Positions 1 through 8,635 of a DNA stretch of 64,000 nt are shown in pieces. Positions within the stretch are counted from its first letter, which is position 1; each line of letters opens with the position of its first letter. The stretch is from Mesorhizobium_B sp035998495 (GTDB taxonomy: Bacteria; Pseudomonadota; Alphaproteobacteria; Rhizobiales; Rhizobiaceae), in the NCBI GenBank assembly GCA_035998495.1, contig DASYHP010000080.1, positions 248,001-312,000 on the forward strand. The letters are read 5' to 3'. The notes below the pieces were generated by a model, which worked only from the letters and a program-made list of their open reading frames with translations, did not search any database and was not told where the DNA came from. The position numbers were made by a program, and so were the translations under genes.

Positions 1-1065
1 GAGCTTCAGGACATGCGGCAGCGGTTTCGCACGCACCAGGGCGCGCAGGGCGGCGTGAAGCTCCAGGCATCCGACGCTGCGCTCTCCGGCAAGCTCGTGA
101 TCGAGGCGAAGAACATCGCGAAGCGCTTCGGCGACGTGGGCGTCGTGGAGAACTTCTCGACTCGCATCGCACGGGGCGACCGCGTCGGGCTGGTGGGACC
201 GAACGGCGCGGGCAAGACCACGCTGGTCAAGATGCTGACAGGCGAGCTCGCGCCGGATGAAGGCACGGTGCGGCTCGGTGCGAACCTGGAGATCGCCACG
301 CTCGACCAGCGCCGCGAGGCGCTCGACGAAGGCGAGACGCTGGCGCATTTCCTCACCGACGGGCGCGGCGAGACCGTCGTCGTCAACGGCGAGGAGCGTC
401 ACGTCGCCTCCTACATGAAGGACTTTCTGTTCTCGCCCGACCAGGCGCGGCAGCCCATCTCGGAACTCTCGGGCGGGGAGAAGGCGCGGCTCTTGCTCGC
501 CCGCGTGCTGGCGCGGCCCGCCAACCTGCTGGTGCTCGACGAGCCCACCAACGACCTCGACATCGAGACGCTCGACCTGTTGCAGGAACTGGTCGCGGGC
601 TTTCCCGGCACGGTGCTGCTCGTCAGCCACGACCGCGATTTCCTCGACCGCACCGTCACCAGCGTGATCGCGCCGGACGACGGCGGCCGCTGGCTGGAAT
701 ATGCCGGCGGCTATTCCGACATGCTGGCGCAGCGCCGGGAGCAGGCTCTGGCGCCGCGCCGGACCGCGCCGAAGACAGAATCGCCGCCCGCCGAGCCGAA
801 AGAGCGGCCGGCGCGGGCGGATGCGCCGAAAAAGCTCTCGTTCAAGCAGAAGCACGCGCTCGACACGCTGCCCGGCCGCATGGATTCCGCGGGCAAGCGC
901 ATCGCTGAGCTGGAAGCCAAGCTCGCCGATCCGAAATTGTTCGCGCGCGATCCGGCGGGCTTCGGGAAGATCGCGGCCGAGCTCGAAAAGGAGCGGGCGG
1001 CGCTCGCCGCCATGGAGGAGGAATGGCTGACGCTGGAGATGCTGCGCGAGGCGATCGAGGGATGA
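1..1065 (+). CDS. ABC-F family ATPase (Uup-like), 5' end outside window
   Basis: This is the C-terminal part of a soluble ABC-F protein. The reading frame is open from base 1, so the first ATPase domain lies upstream of the window. Numbered from base 1, the second ATP-binding domain shows Walker A GPNGAGKT near residue 67, the signature LSGGEKARL near 156 and Walker B LLVLDEP near 176, followed by the ABC-F hallmark DLD. A charged coiled-coil tail (about residues 250-350) resembles the C-terminal domain of Uup. ABC-F proteins have no membrane domain and act on ribosomes or branched DNA. Which role applies here is not visible. The stop overlaps the start of the next gene (ATGA), so the two are probably co-transcribed. 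Confidence 0.93.
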   Translation, partial: ELQDMRQRFRTHQGAQGGVKLQASDAALSGKLVIEAKNIAKRFGDVGVVENFSTRIARGDRVGLVGPNGAGKTTLVKMLTGELAPDEGTVRLGANLEIATLDQRREALDEGETLAHFLTDGRGETVVVNGEERHVASYMKDFLFSPDQARQPISELSGGEKARLLLARVLARPANLLVLDEPTNDLDIETLDLLQELVAGFPGTVLLVSHDRDFLDRTVTSVIAPDDGGRWLEYAGGYSDMLAQRREQALAPRRTAPKTESPPAEPKERPARADAPKKLSFKQKHALDTLPGRMDSAGKRIAELEAKLADPKLFARDPAGFGKIAAELEKERAALAAMEEEWLTLEMLREAIEG

Positions 1066-1361
1066 GCGGCCCTCGGGTCGCGATCACCTATTGCACGCAA
1101 TGCGGCTGGATGCTGCGCGCCGCCTGGATGGCGCAGGAACTGCTTTCGACCTTCGGGACGGAGCTTTCCGAGGTGGCGCTCAAGCCCGGCACGGGCGGCG
1201 CGTTCGTCGTGACGGTGGATGACGAAGTGGTCTGGGAACGCAAGCGCGACGGCGGCTTTCCCGACGCGCCGGCGCTCAAGCAGCGGGTGCGCGACGCCGC
1301 CTTCCCTGAGCGGGACTTGGGACACGCGGATCGGAAGAAGGGCGGGGCCGGGGAAGGTTGA
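1062..1361 (+). CDS. SelT/SelW/SelH-like (Rdx family) thioredoxin-fold protein
   Basis: A 99-residue protein beginning MSGPRVAITYCTQCGW, with the CxxC pair at residues 11 and 14 after the first beta strand, as in the Rdx/SelW family; cysteine replaces selenocysteine. The family has a thioredoxin-like fold and is presumed to act in thiol redox chemistry, with no defined substrate in bacteria. I chose the ATG at 1062 because it overlaps the stop of the ABC-F gene by four bases and puts the CxxC at the usual position. An in-frame start at 1023 would add 13 unlikely residues. The last 15 residues are low-complexity. Confidence 0.85.
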   Translation: MSGPRVAITYCTQCGWMLRAAWMAQELLSTFGTELSEVALKPGTGGAFVVTVDDEVVWERKRDGGFPDAPALKQRVRDAAFPERDLGHADRKKGGAGEG

Positions 1362-1483
1362 GCGGCTGTCGCACATTTCTGCGCTGTCGGGTGGCAGCGG
1401 CGTGGTCACGGAATTCAGGACGATTCAGGACGGAGGGTGCGCAGGGCACAAGGAGCGCGATGGCGCCGACGTCGACGCTCAAC

Positions 1484-1508
1484 AAAAAACCCGCCCAAAG
1501 GGCGGGTT
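1484..1508 (-). terminator. Intrinsic terminator of rpmE
   Basis: A perfect 9-bp stem (1488-1496 with 1500-1508) has a 3-base loop. Read on the minus strand it is followed by six T residues (complement of the A run at 1484-1489). It lies about 25 bases past the rpmE stop, so it terminates rpmE. Confidence 0.85.
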
Positions 1509-1533
1509 CTTGATCAGCGCGAGTTCGAAAGGC

Positions 1534-1755
1534 TCAGAGCCCCAGGCCCTCGAAACGCTTCTTGAACTTCGACACGCGGCCGCCGCGGTCCACCAGCGTC
1601 TGCTGACCGCCGGTCCAGGCCGGATGCGTGGAGGGGTCGATGTCGAGGTTCATCGTGTCGCCCTCCTTGCCCCAGGTCGAACGCGTGAAATATTCGGTGC
1701 CGTCGGTCATGACGACCTTGATGGTGTGGTAGTCGGGATGGATGTCGGTCTTCAT
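1534..1755 (-). CDS. rpmE: 50S ribosomal protein L31
   Basis: A 73-residue protein starting MKTDIHPDYHTIKVVMTDG and containing TRSTWGKEGD and HPAWTGG, a full-length match to alphaproteobacterial L31 of the large ribosomal subunit. The zinc-binding CxxC motifs of classical type-A L31 are absent, which is usual in this class. The frame stays open upstream for 27 more codons, but the conserved N-terminus fixes the start at 1755. The gene is monocistronic, with its own terminator and a divergent ABC exporter gene upstream. Confidence 0.97.
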   Translation of the reverse strand: MKTDIHPDYHTIKVVMTDGTEYFTRSTWGKEGDTMNLDIDPSTHPAWTGGQQTLVDRGGRVSKFKKRFEGLGL

Positions 1756-1922
1756 GGCAAAAGGTCCTGGCTGACGGCCCTCGGCCGGGAACGGCGCGGG
1801 CCAAAACGTCGCAAGCCGCCGCACGGGGCGGACCACGCTTCAAAAAACGTCGGCGGGCCTATACATCAGCGGGCGCTGAGACACAAGGGCGCACGGCCGG
1901 CAAAGGATTGATCGCAACACGC

Positions 1923-3725
1923 ATGGCCGACCCCGCCCACCCACAAGCTGCCGGCGCCGGCCTCGACCTCCATCCGCTTCGCCGCCTTCTGCCCTACGTG
2001 CTCCGGCACAAGGGCACGGCGCTTCTCGCGGCGTTCTTCCTGCTGCTCGCGGCCGGGACGACGCTCGCGCTGCCGCCCGCGCTCAAGCGGCTGATCGACG
2101 GCGGCTTCCTGCAGAACGACCCGAGCGAGGCCGCGACCACCTTCGGCGGGCTCTTCTTCCTCGCCGGCCTTCTTGCGCTGGGCTCTGCCGGCCGCTTCTA
2201 TTTCGTGCTGATGCTGGGCGAGCGCGTGGTGGCCGACCTGCGCCGCGACGTCTTCACCCACCTGACACGGCTTTCGCCCGCCTTCTTCGACCGCTCGCAT
2301 TCCAGCGAGATCGCCGCCCGGCTGTCGGCCGACACGGTGCAGATCAAGAGCGTGGTGGGGGCGACCGCCTCGCTCGCCGCGCGCAACCTGATCCTCGGCG
2401 TGGGCGCCGCCGTCATGATGGTGGTGACGAGCCCCAAGCTGGCGAGCCTCGTGCTGCTCGCCATTCCCTTCGTCGTGCTGCCGCTCGTCTTGTTCGGGCG
2501 CGCCGTGCGCCGTCGCGCCCGCGCGGCGCAGGACGCGCTCGCCGCCGCCACAGCCTTTGCCGCCGAGCAGTTATCCGCCATCCGCACGCTCCAGGCCTTC
2601 ACGGCCGAAAGCCGCGCCGTCCGGCGCTTCAATCGGGCGGTGGACGCCACAGTGGACGCGGCCCGCGCCTCGACGGTGGCGCGGGCGGGCCTCACCTTCG
2701 GCGGCATCTTCATCGTGTTCGCCTCCGTGGTGGCGGTGCTGTGGTTCGGCTCGCGCGACGTCTTGTCGGGTGCGATGACGGCCGGCACGCTGGGCCAGTT
2801 CCTGGTCTATGCCGTGCTCGCCGCAGGTGCATTGGGCGCGCTGTCCGAAGTGGGCGGCGAGCTTGCGCAGGGCGCGGGCGCGGCCGAGCGCCTGGGCGAA
2901 CTGCTTGCCCAGGAGCCCCAGGTCGTGGCCCCGGCCCATCCCAGGCCTCTGCCTGGCCCGCAACCGGGCGCGGTCGAGTTCGGCGACGTCTCCTTCAGCT
3001 ATCCCGGCCAGCCGGACAAGCTCGTGCTCGACCGGCTGAGCTTTTCGGTGCGGCCCGGCGAGCATGTGGCGCTGGTGGGCTCGTCCGGCGCGGGCAAGAG
3101 CACGGTGTTCTCGCTCCTCCTGCGCTTCTACGACCCCGCCGAGGGCGCCGTTCTGGTGGACGGCCTCGACCTGCGCGAGGTGGACCCGCAGGCGCTCCGC
3201 CGGCGGGTCGGCAGCGTGCTGCAGGACGCGGTGGTGTTCGGCGAGTCGGTTGCTGAGAACATGGCGCTGGGCCACCCGGATGCGACCGACAAAGAGCTTG
3301 CGAGAGCAGCCGACGCCGCCCTGGCGTCCGGCTTCATCCACAACCTGCCGCAGGGCGTGGACACGCCGCTCGGCGAGCGCGGCGTCACGCTGTCGGGTGG
3401 GCAGCGCCAGCGCGTGGCGATCGCGCGCGCGCTGTTGAAGGATGCGCCGATCCTGCTCCTGGACGAGGCGACCGCAGCCCTCGACGCCGAAAGCGAGCGG
3501 CTGGTGCAGGACGCCATCGACCGGCTGGCGCAGGGCCGCACGACGATCGTCATCGCGCATCGGCTGGCCACCGTGCTCAAGGCGGATCGAATCCTCGTGA
3601 TGGAAAAGGGGCGCATCGTCGAGGAAGGCACGCATGCGAGCCTGGTCGCCCAAGGCGGGCTTTATGCGCGGCTCGCCAAGCTGCAGTTCGACGCGGGGTC
3701 GGCGCTCGCCAGCGCGGCGGAGTAG
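1923..3725 (+). CDS. ABC exporter, fused permease-ATPase (MsbA/ABCB-like)
   Basis: A 600-residue half-transporter. An N-terminal six-helix exporter domain (about residues 20-320) is followed by an ATPase with Walker A GSSGAGKST, signature LSGGQRQRV, Walker B ILLLDEAT and the switch histidine in IAHRL. It forms a homodimer in the inner membrane. The family exports lipids, drugs or peptides, and the substrate is not visible here. ATG 1923 is preferred over the in-frame TTG at 1908, because AAAGGA at 1902-1907 abuts the TTG and leaves no spacing. It is divergent from rpmE and stands alone. Confidence 0.93.
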   Translation: MADPAHPQAAGAGLDLHPLRRLLPYVLRHKGTALLAAFFLLLAAGTTLALPPALKRLIDGGFLQNDPSEAATTFGGLFFLAGLLALGSAGRFYFVLMLGERVVADLRRDVFTHLTRLSPAFFDRSHSSEIAARLSADTVQIKSVVGATASLAARNLILGVGAAVMMVVTSPKLASLVLLAIPFVVLPLVLFGRAVRRRARAAQDALAAATAFAAEQLSAIRTLQAFTAESRAVRRFNRAVDATVDAARASTVARAGLTFGGIFIVFASVVAVLWFGSRDVLSGAMTAGTLGQFLVYAVLAAGALGALSEVGGELAQGAGAAERLGELLAQEPQVVAPAHPRPLPGPQPGAVEFGDVSFSYPGQPDKLVLDRLSFSVRPGEHVALVGSSGAGKSTVFSLLLRFYDPAEGAVLVDGLDLREVDPQALRRRVGSVLQDAVVFGESVAENMALGHPDATDKELARAADAALASGFIHNLPQGVDTPLGERGVTLSGGQRQRVAIARALLKDAPILLLDEATAALDAESERLVQDAIDRLAQGRTTIVIAHRLATVLKADRILVMEKGRIVEEGTHASLVAQGGLYARLAKLQFDAGSALASAAE

Positions 3726-3726
3726 C

Positions 3727-4758
3727 CTATCGCTCCGTGAGCTTCAGCTCGATGCGGCGGTTGCGGTCTCGGGCTTCCGGGGTGTCGGCGGGGTCGAGGG
3801 GCTGGAACTCGCCGAAACCCGCCGCCACCAGGCGCTCGGCCGGCACGCCGTTCTCGATCAGGAACTTCACGACCGAGATGGCGCGGGCGGCCGAAAGCTC
3901 CCAGTTGTCGCGGAAGCGGCCCGCCCCGGTGAGCGGGCGATTGTCGGTGTGGCCGTCCACGCGCAGCACCCAGTTGATCTCGGGCGGGATCTCGCGGCCG
4001 AGATCGATGATGGCCTGGGCGAGCTTGCGCATCTCGTCCTGGCCCGCCACGTTGATCTGCTCGGAACCCACGGGGAACAGCACCTCGGACTGGAACACGA
4101 AGCGGTCGCCGACGATGCGGATGTTCTCGCGGTCCGACAGGATTTCGCGCAGTCGCCCGAAGAAGTCGGAGCGGTAGCGGTTGAGCTCCTGCACCCGCTG
4201 GGCGAGCGCCACGTTGAGCCGCCGGCCGAGATCGGCGATCTTGGCGTCCGATTCCCGGTCGCGCTCTTCGGACACGTCGAGCGCGCCTTCGAGCGCCGCG
4301 ATCTGGCGGCGCAGGGCGGAGATCTGCTGGTTCAGAAGCTCGACCTGGGAAAGGGCGCGCTGGCTCACCTCGCGCTCGGTCGCCAGTTCGCCTGTCAGCG
4401 TGCCGATCTGCGCATCCGCCGCCGCACCCGCGCCGGCGCCGCTCGCCAGCAGTTCCTGCAGCCGCGTGCGCTCGGCTTCCGTGACTTCGAGCGAGGCCTG
4501 GATGTTCGCGAGCTGGTCGGTTGCGTCCTGGTTGTTGGAGCGCTCCAGCGCGAGCAACTGGGTGAGTTCGTTGATCTGCGAGTTCAGCCGGTTCAGCACC
4601 TCGTCCCGGCTCGACACTTCCCGCGAGAGCAGGAACTGCGCGATCACATAAACGGAGAGCAGGAACATGATGGCGAGAAGCATCGTGGACAGGGCGTCCA
4701 CGAAGCCCGGCCAGTAGTCGATCCGGCGATCCGCGCGCCGCGCGCGGGCGAGCGCCAC
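3727..4758 (-). CDS. MotB/OmpA-like peptidoglycan-binding stator subunit (non-flagellar)
   Basis: A 343-residue inner-membrane protein. One N-terminal helix (about 17-45) carries Asp21 in PGFVDALS, the position of the proton-binding aspartate in MotB/TolR/ExbD-type ion-motor subunits. A long coiled coil follows (about 50-185), then an OmpA/MotB peptidoglycan-binding domain with VDGHTDNRPL and the R-N-R-R-I end motif. The gene starts one base after the stop of the MotA/TolQ-like gene, so the two probably form one complex. No flagellar, Tol or TonB genes are nearby. Such pairs are common in Rhizobiales and their role is not established. Confidence 0.85.
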   Translation of the reverse strand: MALARARRADRRIDYWPGFVDALSTMLLAIMFLLSVYVIAQFLLSREVSSRDEVLNRLNSQINELTQLLALERSNNQDATDQLANIQASLEVTEAERTRLQELLASGAGAGAAADAQIGTLTGELATEREVSQRALSQVELLNQQISALRRQIAALEGALDVSEERDRESDAKIADLGRRLNVALAQRVQELNRYRSDFFGRLREILSDRENIRIVGDRFVFQSEVLFPVGSEQINVAGQDEMRKLAQAIIDLGREIPPEINWVLRVDGHTDNRPLTGAGRFRDNWELSAARAISVVKFLIENGVPAERLVAAGFGEFQPLDPADTPEARDRNRRIELKLTER

Positions 4759-4759
4759 C

Positions 4760-5848
4760 TCAGCCTCTCCGCTCGCGGAGCGCCTCGGTCAGCCGCTCGA
4801 GCGTCTGCCGCAAGGCCTTCTGCTCCTCGGACTGCGCCTCCACCCAGTCGCGCATCATCTGCTGCTCCGAGCGCATGTTCTTGACCAGGCCGGAAATGCC
4901 GTCTGCGAGGTTCGCCATGGCGGTCGCCACGCGCTGGTTCGAGCCGCCCGCCTCCTGCACCGTGCGCAGGCGCTCGGCAATCTCGCGCAGCTCCTCCGAG
5001 CCCTCCAAAGCGGTGGGCCGGGTCTCCCCGCCCACGTCCGACGACAGGTCGGTGACGGAGGAGAGCCAGTTTTCGAGCTCGATATAGAAACGGGTCTGGG
5101 CGCGCCCGGCCTGCAGGTCGAGAAAGCCGAGGATCAGTGAGCCGGACAGGCCGAACAGCGACGCCGAAAAGGCCGTGCCCATGCCCTCCAACGGCGCCGA
5201 GAGGCCGGATTTCAGGGAGTCGAGCACGGCGGACGCATCGCCCGTGCCGGGGTCAAGCCCCTGGATCGTGTCGCCGATCGAGCCGATGGTCTCGAGCAAG
5301 CCCCAAAACGTGCCGAGAAGGCCCAGGAAGACGAGCAGGCCCACGAGATAGCGCAGGATGTCGCGGCTTTCGTCCAGGCGGTTGGCGATGGAGTCGAGCA
5401 TGGTGCGCATGGCGTTCGTCGAGAACGTCATGGCCGAGGAGCGGCTCAAGAGCGCCTTCATGGGCGCGAGCAGCACGGGCTCCGTGGTCTCGTTGCCCGT
5501 GCGAAAACCGTTCAGCCAGCGCACTTCGCGAAACAGGCGAATCACCTGGCCGAAGGCGAGCAGCACGCCCACCGCGAGGACGCCCAGGATCAACCCGTTC
5601 AGGCCGGGATTGCCGGCGAAGGCCGAGGCGATCTGGCGCGCCAGGATCATCGCCACGAAGCCGACGATGGCGAGAAAGATCACCATCGAAAACAGGAACA
5701 CCTGGGGGCTCGAAAGCTTGCGCGGCTCGGCAAGCGCCACGCGCTCCTCAACCCGGGGCCGCTCCGGCGGGCGCTCGGGCGAGCGCCGGCCCTCGTCGCG
5801 CGCCTCACGCGGACGCCGCTCGTCGTCAGCCGTTCTCGCCAGCGCCAT
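4760..5848 (-). CDS. MotA/TolQ/ExbB-like proton channel subunit
   Basis: A 362-residue membrane protein. It has an Arg/Pro/Glu-rich cytoplasmic N-terminus of about 45 residues, two helices at about 48-100, a cytoplasmic segment, then paired helices around residues 165-245 with GLLGTFWGLLETIG and the G-rich MGTAFSASLFGLSGSLI characteristic of the MotA/TolQ/ExbB channel fold. A C-terminal helical tail (about 285-362) is charged and probably coiled. It would form the pentameric ring around a dimer of the downstream OmpA-domain protein. The extended tail and the absence of flagellar genes argue against flagellar MotA. Confidence 0.87.
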   Translation of the reverse strand: MALARTADDERRPREARDEGRRSPERPPERPRVEERVALAEPRKLSSPQVFLFSMVIFLAIVGFVAMILARQIASAFAGNPGLNGLILGVLAVGVLLAFGQVIRLFREVRWLNGFRTGNETTEPVLLAPMKALLSRSSAMTFSTNAMRTMLDSIANRLDESRDILRYLVGLLVFLGLLGTFWGLLETIGSIGDTIQGLDPGTGDASAVLDSLKSGLSAPLEGMGTAFSASLFGLSGSLILGFLDLQAGRAQTRFYIELENWLSSVTDLSSDVGGETRPTALEGSEELREIAERLRTVQEAGGSNQRVATAMANLADGISGLVKNMRSEQQMMRDWVEAQSEEQKALRQTLERLTEALRERRG

Positions 5849-5973
5849 TCACGAGCCTCAATCTGGGAGCGGCCGAAGCATGTTCCCGCCGCTCAGCGCT
5901 TTTGTAGAGAAAAATGTGGTGAAATTGAATGCCTGACCGACATGCGGCGGACATTGACCGTCATGCGGCGGCG

Positions 5974-6723
5974 TCACGCCGCCGACAGGCGCCGCATGGT
6001 CTCCTCGTCGGCTTCCCAGTTGGCATAGACGTTCTGCACGTCGTCGTCGTCCTCGAGCACGCCGACCAGCTTCATCAGGGACTGCGCGCGCTCCTCGTCC
6101 ACCGGCACCGAGTTCTGCGGCTGCCAGATGATCTTCACGGTTTCGGCCTCGCCCAGCGCTTCTTCGAGCGCCTTGGCCACCTCGCTGACATCCTCGAAGG
6201 CGCAGGTGATGGTGTGGCCTTCCTCGTCGGATTCCACGTCCTCCGCGCCGGCCTCGATGGCCGCCTCCATGACCTTGTCGGCGCTGCCGGCCGATGCGGG
6301 ATAAACGATTTCGCCCGCGCGCTTCCACAGATACGACACCGAGCCCGTTTCGCCCAGCGCCCCGCCCGCCTTGGTGAAGGCCGCGCGCACATTGGACGCG
6401 GTGCGGTTGCGGTTGTCGGTCAACGCCTCCACGATCACCGCCACGCCGCCGGGCCCGTAGCCCTCGTAGCGCACCTCCTCATAGGTCTCGGCGTCGCCGC
6501 CCGCCGCCTTGTTGATGGCGCGCTGGATGTTGTCCTTGGGCATGGACTGCGCCTTGGCGTTCTGGATGGCGAGCCTCAGCCGCGGGTTCATCGTGGGGTC
6601 AGGCGTGCCGGTCTTGGCGGCCACCGTGATCTCGCGCGCGAGCTTCGAGAACATCTTCGACTTCATCGCGTCCTGGCGGCCCTTGCGATGCATGATGTTC
6701 TTGAACTGACTATGGCCGGCCAT
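5974..6723 (-). CDS. yebC: YebC/PmpR/TACO1 family protein
   Basis: A 249-residue full-length match to the YebC family: the start MAGHSQFKNIMHRKG, the segment AREITVAAKTG, and the central YEGYGPGGVAVIVE are all conserved. Family members have been described as DNA-binding regulators and, more recently, as ribosome-associated factors helping translation of difficult sequences. In many relatives yebC precedes ruvCAB, but that operon is not present here. The gene is flanked by the motor pair downstream and a fatty-acid hydroxylase gene upstream, all on the minus strand but separated by gaps. Confidence 0.95.
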   Translation of the reverse strand: MAGHSQFKNIMHRKGRQDAMKSKMFSKLAREITVAAKTGTPDPTMNPRLRLAIQNAKAQSMPKDNIQRAINKAAGGDAETYEEVRYEGYGPGGVAVIVEALTDNRNRTASNVRAAFTKAGGALGETGSVSYLWKRAGEIVYPASAGSADKVMEAAIEAGAEDVESDEEGHTITCAFEDVSEVAKALEEALGEAETVKIIWQPQNSVPVDEERAQSLMKLVGVLEDDDDVQNVYANWEADEETMRRLSAA

Positions 6724-6763
6724 GGGGCTCCTGCTGGCAAGATCGATTTTCGGAATGGCGGGC

Positions 6764-7597
6764 TTATAGCGAAGCGGGCTTTTGCCGTCCAGAAGCCGGC
6801 TCGCCGCCCCGCGGCCCTGCGCGGCGGAAGGGCATCCGCATCAGCGAAACGAAGCCGAGCCGGCCCGCGTCGCGGTGCTCGGGCAGGCCGAGTTCCATGC
6901 CTTCATGCCCGCGCTCGGGCACGTGCCGCATGGTGCGGAACAGACGATCCCAGACCGACAGGAAGAAGCCGAAATTGGAATGCGTCTCGCGCGGGATCAC
7001 CGAATGGTGCACGCGATGCATGTCGGGCGTGCAGAAGAGGAGACGAAGCGCGCGGTCGGCGCGCTCGGGCAGGCTTATATTGCCATGCGTGTAAACGGCC
7101 GAGGCATTCAGCACGGCCTCGAACAGGATGACGGTCCAGGGATCGGCCCCGAGCAGGAGCACGACCAGAGCCTTCCACAGGGCCGAGGCGACGATCTCCA
7201 CGGGGTGGAAGCGGATGCCGGTGGTGAGATCCACGTCGAGGTCGGCGTGATGCACCTGGTGGAGCCGCCAGAAGGGCGCCCAGGCATGGCTCGCCACATG
7301 CTGGAGATAGATGGCGAGGTCGAGCGCGAGAAAGGCGAGGAGCGCTTCCAGCCAGAAAGGCCAGTCGAGGAGGTTGAAAAGGCCCCAGCCCCGTCCCTGC
7401 GCCAGGACCGCCGCCGCGAAGGCGGCCGCGCCGACGGTGAGCCGCTGCGCGATCACGTCAAGCGCGAGGATGCCCAAATTGATGCGCCAGCGCTCTTTCC
7501 TGGTCCGGGTGCGGTCGCGCTTGGGGAAGCGCCATTCCGCGAGCGCGACGAGCACGAAGATCAGGAGAAACGCACCGAGGCGGATCGCAGCTTCCAT
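6764..7597 (-). CDS. Membrane fatty-acid hydroxylase / sterol desaturase family protein
   Basis: A 277-residue protein with four or five predicted helices and the family's histidine boxes for the di-iron centre: HVASH, HQVHH and HRVHH, in the usual order and spacing. The family hydroxylates or desaturates lipid chains at the membrane face using O2. The exact substrate is unknown. The start at 7597 is supported by an AAAGGAGG ribosome-binding site four bases upstream. A longer in-frame start (7627) lacks one. Confidence 0.88.
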   Translation of the reverse strand: MEAAIRLGAFLLIFVLVALAEWRFPKRDRTRTRKERWRINLGILALDVIAQRLTVGAAAFAAAVLAQGRGWGLFNLLDWPFWLEALLAFLALDLAIYLQHVASHAWAPFWRLHQVHHADLDVDLTTGIRFHPVEIVASALWKALVVLLLGADPWTVILFEAVLNASAVYTHGNISLPERADRALRLLFCTPDMHRVHHSVIPRETHSNFGFFLSVWDRLFRTMRHVPERGHEGMELGLPEHRDAGRLGFVSLMRMPFRRAGPRGGEPASGRQKPASL

Positions 7598-7765
7598 GAG
7601 GCCTCCTTTCCGGCCCGCTCGGCCCACCCAGCGCGGCGTCGCCTCCTTTGGCTATACGAGGCGGCCCATGCCAGCGTGTCGTCCTTTTGCACGGTTCGCA
7701 AAATCGTGAGGGGAAAAATCCGCTTTCGCCGTCATGATGGTTTCTGACGCAACGGGAGCCGTTCC

Positions 7766-8614
7766 ATGACCCTGCTTCGCCGCACCGCCGCCGTCCTTGT
7801 CTCCATGCTGGCCGCCGCGCTCCTGGCCGGCCCCGCCCGGGCGCAGGAAACGCCTCCGCCGCAAAGCTCGTGCCTCGCCATGGCGCAAGGCATTCCGGGC
7901 GCCAGCTTCGCCCGCTTCAAGCCCGCGGCCGTAAAACTGCCCGTCACGCTGGTCCAGGCCGGCTCGGGCGAGGACGTCACGATCACCTATGCCGGCCATT
8001 CCACCTATCTGATCGAAACGCCGGCGGGCGTGCGCATCGCCACGGACTTCTCCGGCGCCTATGGCCGCGACCCGCTCCCGCGCGTGGTCACCATGAACCA
8101 CGCGCATTCCACCCACTACTCGCTCAACCCCGACCCCGGCATCGAGCACGTGCTCCAAGGCTGGGGCGACGGGAACGGCCCGGCCAAGCATCTGCTCCAG
8201 GTGGACGACGTGCTGGTCCGCAACGTGCCCACCGACATCCGCCGCGGCGGCATGATGGAGAAGGACGGCAACTCCATCTTCATCTTCGAAGTCGCCGGCC
8301 TGTGCATCGGCCATTTGGGCCACCTGCACCACTGGCTCGAAGACGCGCATTACGCCGCGATCGGCCGGCTCGACGTGGTGATGGTGCCCATTGACGGCGG
8401 CATGACGCAGTCGCTCCCGCGCATGAGCGAGATCGTGACCCGGCTCTCCTCCTCGGTCGTGCTGCCCATGCACCGCTTCTCCACCAGCATCGAGGAGTTC
8501 TCGACCCTGATGGGCGAGCGCTTCGCGGTCGAACGCCATCCCTCGCGCAGCTTCTCCGTCTCGCTGCGCAGCCTGCCGCGGCAGGCGACGATCCTGGTGC
8601 TGGAAGGGGTGTGA
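7766..8614 (+). CDS. Exported metallo-beta-lactamase-fold hydrolase
   Basis: A 282-residue protein with a clear signal peptide (about 1-26, ending GPARAQ) and a UlaG-like MBL fold: YAGHSTYLIETPAGVRI near residue 75, MNHAHSTHYS near 110, GHLGHLHH near 188, PIDGG near 208 and PMHRF near 233. The classical HxHxDH motif is replaced by HAHSTH, so the metal site differs from standard MBL enzymes. It is presumably periplasmic. The substrate is unknown. It stands alone, convergent with the radical SAM gene 20 bases downstream. Confidence 0.82.
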   Translation: MTLLRRTAAVLVSMLAAALLAGPARAQETPPPQSSCLAMAQGIPGASFARFKPAAVKLPVTLVQAGSGEDVTITYAGHSTYLIETPAGVRIATDFSGAYGRDPLPRVVTMNHAHSTHYSLNPDPGIEHVLQGWGDGNGPAKHLLQVDDVLVRNVPTDIRRGGMMEKDGNSIFIFEVAGLCIGHLGHLHHWLEDAHYAAIGRLDVVMVPIDGGMTQSLPRMSEIVTRLSSSVVLPMHRFSTSIEEFSTLMGERFAVERHPSRSFSVSLRSLPRQATILVLEGV

Positions 8615-8635
8615 CGCCCGGAACGCGCGTCGAAG

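Noticed and set aside
3727..5848. Zorya anti-phage system (ZorA/ZorB)
   Set aside because: Only the motor pair is present; no ZorC, ZorD or ZorE and no nuclease or helicase nearby. The neighbours are an exporter gene and yebC.
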